Shown: piece by piece, positions 56,331 to 64,000 of the stretch
How the letters are laid out: each line of letters opens with the position of its first letter
Position numbering within the stretch: the first letter of the stretch is position 1
From: Verrucomicrobiales bacterium
Lineage (GTDB): Bacteria; Verrucomicrobiota; Verrucomicrobiia; Verrucomicrobiales; DEV007
DNA length: 64,000 nt
Assembly: GCA_012960505.1 (NCBI GenBank)
Contig: DUBC01000007.1
Location: forward strand, 295,199-359,198
Direction of reading: 5' to 3'
Notes under the pieces: model-generated
The model's database searches: none
Told to the model about the DNA's origin: nothing
Seen by the model: only the letters and a program-made list of their open reading frames with translations
Position numbers and translations under genes: made by a program

Positions 56331-59300
56331 ATGACTCGAATCATCATAACATTTCCTTTTATAACCGCTCTAATTCTCACTTCAATATGCCCATTAGAGT
56401 CGGCATCAAAATTACCTAAGCGTGAAATCAGTAAAGGGACTCTTTTCCGCAAATTAAACTCAGACAAAACCGGTATAAATCTCGTATTACCAATCAATAA
56501 TAAACACCCCTTAAAGAGGGTTTACGTAAGTGCATTTGCATGTGGCGGCGTTTCTTCGGGAGACGTTAACGGTGATGGGCTTGTGGATCTTTTTATAGCC
56601 AATGGCCCAGAAAAAAATCGGCTCTACATAAACAAAGGCCATTTCAAATTCGATGATAGGACAGAAACCGCAAAATTAGGTGGGGGAGAAACGTGGACCG
56701 GGGGAGCACCTTTAGTCGACATTGATGGTGACGGAGACTTGGACCTCTACACATGTAATTATGGCACACCTAACGAGTTATTTATTAACGATGGCAAAGG
56801 TATTTTCGAAGAGAACGCCAGGCAATACGGCTTAGATATAAACGGAGCAATATTAATGGCAGCATTTGCTGATTATGATCAAGACGGAGACCTCGACGCA
56901 TACCTCCTAGGCCATAGGCATTACAGGAACGGCGGAAGACCACCAAAACCACCCACTGTATTTAAAAATGGAACCTATGAAGTCTTACCCAATTACAGTA
57001 AATACTTTCGAGTTAATCTAAATTCTAGGGCCGGCTTCAAACTCGATGCAGCCGGTGCCAGAGACTATTTACTGCGCAATGATGACGGCCACTTTATCGA
57101 CGTCACAGATGAGGCCGGAATCAACTCCAAACCATGGCAAGGCAATTCAGTCACGTGGTGGGATTTCAACTCCGATGGATTACAAGACATCTACATTGCT
57201 AATGATTTTGAAGGTCCTGATTTTCTATACAGAAACAATGGAAACGGATCTTTTACCGACATAACAAGCCAGCAAATGCCACACGTTCCTTGGTTCAGCA
57301 TGGGCGCAGACGCCTCGGATATAAATAATGACGGGCATCTTGACCTGCTAGTCGTCGACATGGCCGGCACAACTCACTACAAATCAAAGACTTCCATGGG
57401 ATCCATGGGCTCCAATCAACAATTCATGCTCACTGCCGACCCTCCTCAATACATGAGAAACTGCATGTTTCTTAATGCTGGACGGGCGAACAGATTCCTA
57501 GACACCGCTTACCTGTCTAACCTTGCTAGTTCAGACTGGTCATGGTCAGTGAAACTCAGCGATTTCAATGAAGACGGGTGGACGGATGCATTTATCACCA
57601 ATGGCATTGCTAGAAACTTTAATGATTCTGACAATCCCATCGACAAAGAAACACTCGTAAATAAATCAGAATGGTCTCTTTATGAAAATTCACCAGCCAG
57701 GCCAGAGAGAAACCTCTGCTTCAAAAATAACGGAGACCTTACTTTTAATGATGTGAGCAAGGAATGGGGCCTCGACGAGCTCTCCATGGCTTATGGTGCC
57801 ACTAGGGCCGACTTAGATAACGATGGAGATCTTGACCTAGTTGTAACAAACTTAGAGAAACCAATTTCTGTTTTCGAAAATCAGGCATCAGGTAACAGAT
57901 TAACAGTTCGCCTCTCCTCGCCCACCACAAACACTAAAGCAATAGGCGCACGTCTAGAAATCAAAACATCATTAGGAATACTTGTTCGTGAGAATCAACC
58001 AACGCGGGGATTTTCATCATGCGATGACACACTAGTTCACTTCGGCCTAGGCAATGAGCTTACAGTGAAGGAACTTAAAATATTCTGGCCCGATGGTAAC
58101 TCTGAAACAAAATCAAACCTCCTCGCAAATCATCATTATAATTTCATTCAACCGCAAAGAATTGAAACTAAACCCCAATCAAAATCTATCAAAAAACCCA
58201 CACTTTTCACAAAATCAGCATTCTTTAGAGACATAAGCCCTCACTGGGAACAACCCTTTCCTGATTTTAAGCACCAGCCTTTACTCCCCAATAAATTATC
58301 ACAATATGGGCCAGGCCTAGCTCGCGGTGACATTGATAATGATGGGGATGATGACTTCTATTTTGGTGGGTCAACAGGATCCGTTGGGCGAATATTATTA
58401 AATATTGGGAATGGAAGATTTAAAGAAAGAGCATTTAGAGAAGGTATCCTTGAAGCTGGAAACGAAGATTTAGGAGCCTTATTTTTTGAAGCAAACGGTG
58501 ACGGTTTAATCGACCTGTTTATTGTAAGCGGAAGCGTTGAAGCTCCTCCCAACCACGAAAGATTTAAAGATAGATTATTTTTAGGCAAAGGGAACGGTCA
58601 ATTCACCAAGGCCAGCAAAGACTCATTACCTGAACTCTTTGACAGTGGTAGTTGTGTCTGCGCTACAGACTTTGATAGGGATGGAGATTTGGATCTTTTT
58701 GTTGGAGGCCGAGTCATTCCAGGTGCTTACCCCTCAACACCTAACTCTCGCCTCCTTAGTAATGACGGATCAGGAAAATTCAAAGATGTCACTGAAACCT
58801 CAGCCACTTCTCTCAAGAAAACAGGAATGGTTACCTCAGCAATTTGGGCAGATATAGATAATGACAACTGGCCAGACTTAGTCGTAGCCCATGAATGGGG
58901 CCCAGTTAAACTTTACCATAACGCCCAAGGTCGACTAAAACCTCAAAGTCTTGATACAGATAACCTTACAGGTTGGTGGAATGGCCTCGCAGCTGGGGAC
59001 ATTGATAATGATGGAGACTTAGACATAATTGCCAGTAATTTTGGCCTTAATACTAAGTATAAAGCAACGATCGATGCACCCGAGTTGCTTTTTTATGGAG
59101 ACTTTGACGGCGACGGTGACAGGGAACTTCTTGAAGCTGGATTTGAGAATGGCCAATGCTTCCCACATCGAGGATTCAGCTGCTCCAGTGGAGCCATGCC
59201 ATTCCTCAAAGACAAACTGAAAACATTCCACAATTTCGCGACCGCTTCTCTGCAGGAACTTTACACAGAAAATAAAATCAATGACTCGATGCAATTAGAA

Positions 59301-59963
59301 GCCAACACGCTTGCGACTGGCCTTTTCATTAACACTTCATCCAAAGGGAAACCTAAGTTTTCATTCAAACCTTTACCTTTGTTGGCCCAGGCCTCCCCTT
59401 CATTCGGAATCACAATCGCCGATATGAATTTTGATTCTAACCTCGACATCTTTTTAGCTCAAAATTTTTACAGCACTCAAATAGAAACTCGTCCGATGGA
59501 TAACGCGCTCAGTATATTATTAACAGGTGATGGCAAAGGAAACTTCGAGGCAATGAGCTCAGAATCTAGCGGTATTGTCTTGCCTGGTGACAGTAAAGGA
59601 ACATCGTGGGGTGATCTTGATAATGATGGACAACCCGAACTAATCGTCACAACAAATGATGGCCCCATTAACTCATTTGCCTTTAACTCACTTGCTAACG
59701 TCATTCCACAGGTTCAAGTCATACTCAAAGGTGGTAAAAACAATCCTTCGGCCGTTGGAGCAATTGTTAGGGTACAAATAAACAAAACAACTCAATTAAC
59801 ACGGACAATCACCGCGGGGTCTGGATACTTATCCCAAGAGCCACAATCGATGCTGTTTCCAGCTCAAATTCGCGGTAAAATGGCTCTTATCACTTGGCCC
59901 AATGGTACCATTACATCTAGCTTAATCCCAATGAGTAACACCAACCCAGTCATCTTACGTTAA
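56331..59963 (+). CDS. VCBS/ASPIC-UnbV secreted protein (1210 aa), second of the tandem pair
   Basis: This gene begins 12 bp after its paralogue and shares its layout. A signal peptide (about 1-24) without a lipobox is followed by VCBS repeats (DINGDGLVD-type, DIDGDGDLDLY), an ASPIC/UnbV domain at about 521-606, and a second propeller with FPHRGFSCSSGAMPFLKDK. Unlike the first protein it adds a second UnbV-like region at the C terminus (about 1120-1205: VQVILKGGKNNPSAVGAIVRV, then ALITWPNG), which accounts for its extra length. The two proteins are related by tandem duplication followed by divergence. Surface or secreted location is expected; the function is unknown. Confidence 0.86.
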   Translation: MTRIIITFPFITALILTSICPLESASKLPKREISKGTLFRKLNSDKTGINLVLPINNKHPLKRVYVSAFACGGVSSGDVNGDGLVDLFIANGPEKNRLYINKGHFKFDDRTETAKLGGGETWTGGAPLVDIDGDGDLDLYTCNYGTPNELFINDGKGIFEENARQYGLDINGAILMAAFADYDQDGDLDAYLLGHRHYRNGGRPPKPPTVFKNGTYEVLPNYSKYFRVNLNSRAGFKLDAAGARDYLLRNDDGHFIDVTDEAGINSKPWQGNSVTWWDFNSDGLQDIYIANDFEGPDFLYRNNGNGSFTDITSQQMPHVPWFSMGADASDINNDGHLDLLVVDMAGTTHYKSKTSMGSMGSNQQFMLTADPPQYMRNCMFLNAGRANRFLDTAYLSNLASSDWSWSVKLSDFNEDGWTDAFITNGIARNFNDSDNPIDKETLVNKSEWSLYENSPARPERNLCFKNNGDLTFNDVSKEWGLDELSMAYGATRADLDNDGDLDLVVTNLEKPISVFENQASGNRLTVRLSSPTTNTKAIGARLEIKTSLGILVRENQPTRGFSSCDDTLVHFGLGNELTVKELKIFWPDGNSETKSNLLANHHYNFIQPQRIETKPQSKSIKKPTLFTKSAFFRDISPHWEQPFPDFKHQPLLPNKLSQYGPGLARGDIDNDGDDDFYFGGSTGSVGRILLNIGNGRFKERAFREGILEAGNEDLGALFFEANGDGLIDLFIVSGSVEAPPNHERFKDRLFLGKGNGQFTKASKDSLPELFDSGSCVCATDFDRDGDLDLFVGGRVIPGAYPSTPNSRLLSNDGSGKFKDVTETSATSLKKTGMVTSAIWADIDNDNWPDLVVAHEWGPVKLYHNAQGRLKPQSLDTDNLTGWWNGLAAGDIDNDGDLDIIASNFGLNTKYKATIDAPELLFYGDFDGDGDRELLEAGFENGQCFPHRGFSCSSGAMPFLKDKLKTFHNFATASLQELYTENKINDSMQLEANTLATGLFINTSSKGKPKFSFKPLPLLAQASPSFGITIADMNFDSNLDIFLAQNFYSTQIETRPMDNALSILLTGDGKGNFEAMSSESSGIVLPGDSKGTSWGDLDNDGQPELIVTTNDGPINSFAFNSLANVIPQVQVILKGGKNNPSAVGAIVRVQINKTTQLTRTITAGSGYLSQEPQSMLFPAQIRGKMALITWPNGTITSSLIPMSNTNPVILR

Positions 59964-60029
59964 CGGTTGTTAATGTTGCATTCATACTATTTGCTGGACT
60001 AGGCCCCAATATTTTGTCAATTTGGCAAA

Positions 60030-63000
60030 ATGAAGATCTCCTTATTCTGCCGCCTTGTCGCGGCTATTACTGTTGTATTATTATTCCCAGTCCAACTGAC
60101 TGCGGATGTTCTCGTAGATATCGACATCACGACAAGTGATATCGGTGAACTCCCATCTATAACTAACGATGGTACACTCGGAGGCACGTTTGATGCTGAA
60201 AAGGATACCCCAGCTAGTGTTACTGAAGTAGATGGAGTCAAAGCAATAACTCTTCAAGAAGATTGGTACGTCGGACCAGCCTCTACTCCACTCGCTGGAG
60301 ACGCTGACAGGTCATTAGAAGCGTGGGTCCACAATCCTGCCATAGCTACCGAGGAAACCATCGTCGCATGGGGAAGACGAGGCGGCCCTGACGCAAGCAA
60401 TTGGTCGATGCTTTACGGAAACCATAATACCTGGGGAGCCTTAGGTGGATGGGGTGGATCAGCTGACATGCCTTTTGTCCCAGGCGGTGGGGCGCCAGCA
60501 GCTGGCGAATGGCATCACTTAGCTCTTATTTATGATAGTGCCAGTAACACTCGTTCTATTTATGTTGATGGTGCACTTTCAAACTCAGAAAATGACGGGC
60601 CAGCTTTAAATACACATGCAGTAGATGACACTGGAGCTCCTTTACCAATAGTCATAGGAAACCAAAATGAGCCTAATGGAACTCGCACACCTGCCCTTAG
60701 TGGTACACTCAGTATCGCCAAGCTCAAGATACATGACACTGTATTAGATGCAGATGCTGTCCTTTCCAGTTATGACTCTGATCGTGCAACATTTGGATTA
60801 GGAGGTCCAAAAATTGCTTCATTTTCAGCTTCTTCAACCAGCATAGGTGCTGGTGATAGCGTTACACTTTCATGGGAGATCACAGATGCAACGGCTATTA
60901 GTATCGATAATGGTGTAGGTGATGTCAGTGATGCTACTGAAACTTCAATATCACCTTCTGAAACGACCACATATACAATCACAGCAACCGATGCCGATGA
61001 CATTTCACAAACAGCATCAGTTACAGTAACCATTCAAGCACCCGCTGAACTCGTTCACCAATGGACATTTGATGAAGAAGGTGGAGCCGGAACCACGTTA
61101 GTTGATTCCGTCGGTAGTGCTGACGGAACGATCGTGGACGTCGGAGGCAATGACGGTGTTGTCGCAGGCGGTAAAGTGACACTTGCCGGTGGAGACAAAG
61201 GCAGCTCCGATTACGTTCGGTTACCTGCAGGTCTTGTTAGTAGCCTTGCCAGTGCAACGTTGGAAACTTGGTCAACTCAGCACTCGGCTCAGAACTGGTC
61301 AAGAGTCCTCAGTGTTGGATCCAGCAGCAATAACGTGTTACACATGTCATTCACTCGTGGAGGTAACATCAATCAAAACGAGCTTCGCTGGAATGCTCAA
61401 TCCAATATTACATTGGCAGACTTTGGCGGTGCTCCAACTAATCCAATTGATGAAAGAGTTCACTGGGTCGTAACCATTGATGATGTCGGTGGAGCAAACG
61501 GGAACACAAAACTCTCTGTATTCAAGAATGGTACAGAAGTTCATTCCGGTGACACAACTAATGACCTTTCAGGTTTAAATGACGCCGATTTCTTCCTCGG
61601 TCGATCCCAATGGGGTGACGCCGCAGCGAACGCGTCTTGGGACGAATTCAGAATCTACGACGGTGTTCTCACGCCATCACAAATTCAAGCTAGCTCAGAG
61701 GCAGGTCCAAGTGTCCCATTGGCGGTCTCCCTCGACAAGACCAGTTACTCTAACGAGGAGGACATTGTCGTTTCCTGGACAAATGGACCGGGCAATGCAA
61801 CCGACTGGATCGGTATATATCATCGTGGCATCACTCCAGGCCCAGGATCAAGTGCATATTTATACGTTAGTGGAACAGATACCGCTACCGTCGGAGCAGT
61901 GGACGGATCCGTCACGTTTAATCCTGCAGAAATAAACCTGGGAGGCAGTAGCATCGGCGACTGGACCGCATGGTATCTGCTAGAGGACGGCTACACGCCG
62001 GCCACCGATGGGGTCGACTTTGAGATTGCCATTGGCGGAGCGCTCAGCTCCTTCTCACTCGACAAGACCATCTACTCAGACACCGAGGACATCGCTATTT
62101 CCTGGGAAAATGGCCCAGCCAATGCCAACGACTGGATCGGTATATATCCTCGCGGCCAAACCCCAAGCTCTGGATCAAGTGGATGGTTCTACGTGAACGG
62201 AACCCAAAGCTCCACCGTCGGAGCAGCGGACGGAACCGTCACGTTTACTCCTGCGGGCCTGCCTGGAGTCGGCGAATGGACCGCATGGTATTTGCTAGAG
62301 GACGCCTACACGCCGGGCACCGAAGGTGTGGACTTCTCCATTATCCTTCCCCCCAGACCGGATTCACCAGGCATGCTGGCCTATTATTCATTCGAGGACA
62401 GCTACGAGGACGGCACCGGTAACGAAAATACCGCCGTTCCAACACAGAACCCGGGACAAGTATCTTTCACTGCCGGCCTCCGTGGCCGTGGCGCTGACAT
62501 CAACGACCCGGCAGCCAGTGGCGGTGGCAACACCGGCGGATCAATTAATATCCCAATCAATGCCAATCCGGACGTGCTTGCAGAAGTCAGCTTCGGAGGC
62601 TGGGTCAACCTCGAAACAGCGGTAGCCTTCCCGGGATTCATGGCAATCGACAACGGAGGATGGGACCGCGGTATCCACCTAAATGAACTTCAATGGCAGA
62701 TCGCAAGTGGCGGCACCACCAGCTCAGGGATCGCTCCGACCCCAGGGAGTTGGGAATATGTGGTCGGCACCTTTAGTAAGCCTGATAACAGCGCGGTACT
62801 TTACGTTGGCGATGAGTCCTCCGGTAATGTCACTACCGCAACAACCGCAAGGCCAGATGCCGGCAACGCTCCAGGTGAAATTCAAATCGAGATCGGAAGA
62901 TACGATAATCAGGACATTGATGGTGTAGTTGATGACGTCTTCGTCTTCTCTGGAGCTCTGTCCGCTCACCAGGCCAACGCGATCCGCAATCTGCGTCTCA

Positions 63001-64000
63001 GCGCACTGGATCTTTCACCCCTTGACGCGTCCGCACTGTTCGATTTATTCGCCGACCGAGCGGAAGGCACTGTAGACAACATTCCTTGGTTGCAGGCAAC
63101 CGGACTTGACTCGACCAACCCAGGTGCGGTCACCTCGGACGGCAACGGCTTCACCGTCGTCCTCGACGATGACGGCAATGGCTTTAGCACCGGTTCCCTG
63201 AGCGGAGACGAAGACGGTGACGGTCTGTCCACGGCACAGGAAATTGCTGCTGGAACTGACCGACGTAACGCAGACACTGACGGTGACGGAACCAATGACG
63301 GTGACGAAGTCACTGCCGGATCCGATCCTACCGATGCTATTAGCAGACCTGGTTACTACGCTCAAGACTTTGACGGTTTTGATGATGGGACTACGGACCT
63401 CGGTGACGGATCAGTGATTGCCGGACAGGCAGCCACAGTACAGGGTGATCGCCTTCAATTAACAATCGACGGACAGGGACTCGGCTTCTCAAGCTTCTCT
63501 GTTCCTGGTCTTGCAGGTACGACTCAAGGCTTCACAGCTACATTTGATTACGAGCTCTATGATTCGGCAGGATTCTCCTTCAACTACGGTAGCGCAGCTC
63601 TCGGTGAGCTCGGAGCCGCCGAGGAAGGAATGGCTGGTAAAACTGCTGAAAACCTCTCCTTTGAGGTCGACACATGGCGTAACGGTGATGCTGAGCAGGG
63701 AGTTAACATCTCTGGAGTATCTGGCGGAGCAGACGTTGGTCAGCTCGCCTTCGCTAACGGAGTGATTCTTGAGGATGACTCAAGGAAAACCGGAAGCATT
63801 GAGGTTCGCTGGGATCCATCAAAGGGAGCGACCTACTTAACGACCGGACTCACTACGAACGCTGATTTCACAGACGTTGATACCGGAGCCTTCGTTGGTG
63901 ATGACGGATACACATTCAACTTCTCAGCCCGTGTGGGTGGAGCGAACCAGGACCTGTTCATTGACAACCTTGTCATTATTGCAGGTAAGCCTACAGCGCC
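60030..64000 (+). CDS. Large LamG-rich surface protein, 3' end outside window
   Basis: An uninterrupted frame runs from ATG at 60030 past the window edge, at least 1323 residues. A signal peptide (about 1-24) is followed by three LamG-like jelly rolls (about 25-255, 340-560, 780-985), an Ig/PKD-like domain (about 259-337) and two near-identical repeats of about 100 residues (about 566-665 and 675-772) that share ATDWIGIY/ANDWIGIY and WTAWYLLED. Residues about 1058-1105 carry TSP3/EF-hand calcium loops (DEDGDGLSTAQE, DTDGDGTNDGDE), then a further beta sandwich. It should be secreted or surface attached, perhaps binding polysaccharide. The downstream part looks richer in G+C than its neighbours. 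Confidence 0.88.
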   Translation, partial: MKISLFCRLVAAITVVLLFPVQLTADVLVDIDITTSDIGELPSITNDGTLGGTFDAEKDTPASVTEVDGVKAITLQEDWYVGPASTPLAGDADRSLEAWVHNPAIATEETIVAWGRRGGPDASNWSMLYGNHNTWGALGGWGGSADMPFVPGGGAPAAGEWHHLALIYDSASNTRSIYVDGALSNSENDGPALNTHAVDDTGAPLPIVIGNQNEPNGTRTPALSGTLSIAKLKIHDTVLDADAVLSSYDSDRATFGLGGPKIASFSASSTSIGAGDSVTLSWEITDATAISIDNGVGDVSDATETSISPSETTTYTITATDADDISQTASVTVTIQAPAELVHQWTFDEEGGAGTTLVDSVGSADGTIVDVGGNDGVVAGGKVTLAGGDKGSSDYVRLPAGLVSSLASATLETWSTQHSAQNWSRVLSVGSSSNNVLHMSFTRGGNINQNELRWNAQSNITLADFGGAPTNPIDERVHWVVTIDDVGGANGNTKLSVFKNGTEVHSGDTTNDLSGLNDADFFLGRSQWGDAAANASWDEFRIYDGVLTPSQIQASSEAGPSVPLAVSLDKTSYSNEEDIVVSWTNGPGNATDWIGIYHRGITPGPGSSAYLYVSGTDTATVGAVDGSVTFNPAEINLGGSSIGDWTAWYLLEDGYTPATDGVDFEIAIGGALSSFSLDKTIYSDTEDIAISWENGPANANDWIGIYPRGQTPSSGSSGWFYVNGTQSSTVGAADGTVTFTPAGLPGVGEWTAWYLLEDAYTPGTEGVDFSIILPPRPDSPGMLAYYSFEDSYEDGTGNENTAVPTQNPGQVSFTAGLRGRGADINDPAASGGGNTGGSINIPINANPDVLAEVSFGGWVNLETAVAFPGFMAIDNGGWDRGIHLNELQWQIASGGTTSSGIAPTPGSWEYVVGTFSKPDNSAVLYVGDESSGNVTTATTARPDAGNAPGEIQIEIGRYDNQDIDGVVDDVFVFSGALSAHQANAIRNLRLSALDLSPLDASALFDLFADRAEGTVDNIPWLQATGLDSTNPGAVTSDGNGFTVVLDDDGNGFSTGSLSGDEDGDGLSTAQEIAAGTDRRNADTDGDGTNDGDEVTAGSDPTDAISRPGYYAQDFDGFDDGTTDLGDGSVIAGQAATVQGDRLQLTIDGQGLGFSSFSVPGLAGTTQGFTATFDYELYDSAGFSFNYGSAALGELGAAEEGMAGKTAENLSFEVDTWRNGDAEQGVNISGVSGGADVGQLAFANGVILEDDSRKTGSIEVRWDPSKGATYLTTGLTTNADFTDVDTGAFVGDDGYTFNFSARVGGANQDLFIDNLVIIAGKPTA
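61726..62346 (+). repeat. Internal tandem duplication in the LamG protein gene
   Basis: Two units about 300 bp long, 327 bp (109 codons) apart, are clearly similar at DNA level. Both begin with a Ser-Leu-Asp-Lys-Thr coding stretch, contain GACTGGATCGGTATATATC and a close copy of GACCGCATGGTAT, and end with a GTCGACTT/GTGGACTT coding segment. Synonymous positions are often conserved too, so the duplication looks recent. Confidence 0.8.

Noticed and set aside
61579..62928. Several overlapping open frames on both strands at the right end
   Set aside because: They are shadows of the single long surface-protein frame that begins at 60030 and stays open to the window end.

Overview
This window reads as a chromosomal segment of a marine-type verrucomicrobial (PVC group) bacterium. 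The evidence is a set of family signatures typical of Verrucomicrobiota and Planctomycetota: secreted PQQ-type beta-propellers, a Pirellula/Verrucomicrobium-type haem-binding protein, HEAT plus DUF1080 (3-keto-disaccharide hydrolase-like) proteins, a DUF5069 protein, ASPIC/UnbV (CRTAC1-like) VCBS proteins and a large LamG-rich surface protein. These sit among ordinary housekeeping genes with AT-rich codon use. The phylum is inferred from gene families, not from an rRNA gene. No phage, insertion sequence or CRISPR array was seen.

Layout. 273-345 holds tRNA-Phe. 434-11280 is one long minus-strand cluster, transcribed right to left: three PQQ-type propellers, a DUF3311 membrane peptide with its sodium:solute symporter, a short adenylate-forming ligase, an aldehyde dehydrogenase-fold reductase and an iron-dependent alcohol dehydrogenase. 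It looks like an uptake and acid/aldehyde/alcohol conversion module of unknown substrate, and is the best candidate for an undescribed pathway. 11371-20361 is the information-processing block: rplI and dnaB, then nfeD-like (opposite strand), dnaG and rpoD. 20364-28672 carries an AsmA-like protein, an ABCG-type transporter, two unrecognised envelope proteins, and the pdxJ/purH pair. 28836-29769 is rplM-rpsI with a near-consensus promoter.

29776-34607 has a secreted HEAT-DUF1080 protein, a prepilin peptidase with an insertion, thiG and rodA. 34625-39154 encodes a 1509-residue fusion of cysteine hydrolase, ThuA-like, PVC propeller, HEAT and cytochrome c domains. 39191-42749 has DUF5069, an outer-membrane lipoprotein-sorting-like protein, a winged-helix protein and a TPR protein. 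42750-46110 holds an rsmA-Nudix fusion diverging from pgsA-der. 46116-51041 (minus) has an ASH/FN3 membrane protein, cinA, rsfS and a NamZ-type muramidase, which diverges from nagZ. 52191-64000 (plus) runs through a zinc-ribbon coiled-coil protein, two tandem ASPIC/UnbV giants and a LamG/TSP3 surface protein that continues past the window end.

The themes are cell-wall turnover (namZ, nagZ, rodA), envelope export (ABC, prepilin peptidase, LolA-like), secreted polysaccharide-related or redox proteins, and an operon for an unidentified organic acid or alcohol. Several start codons were corrected from the outermost possible start: rplI, rplM, pgsA, the symporter, rsfS, cinA and rsmA.
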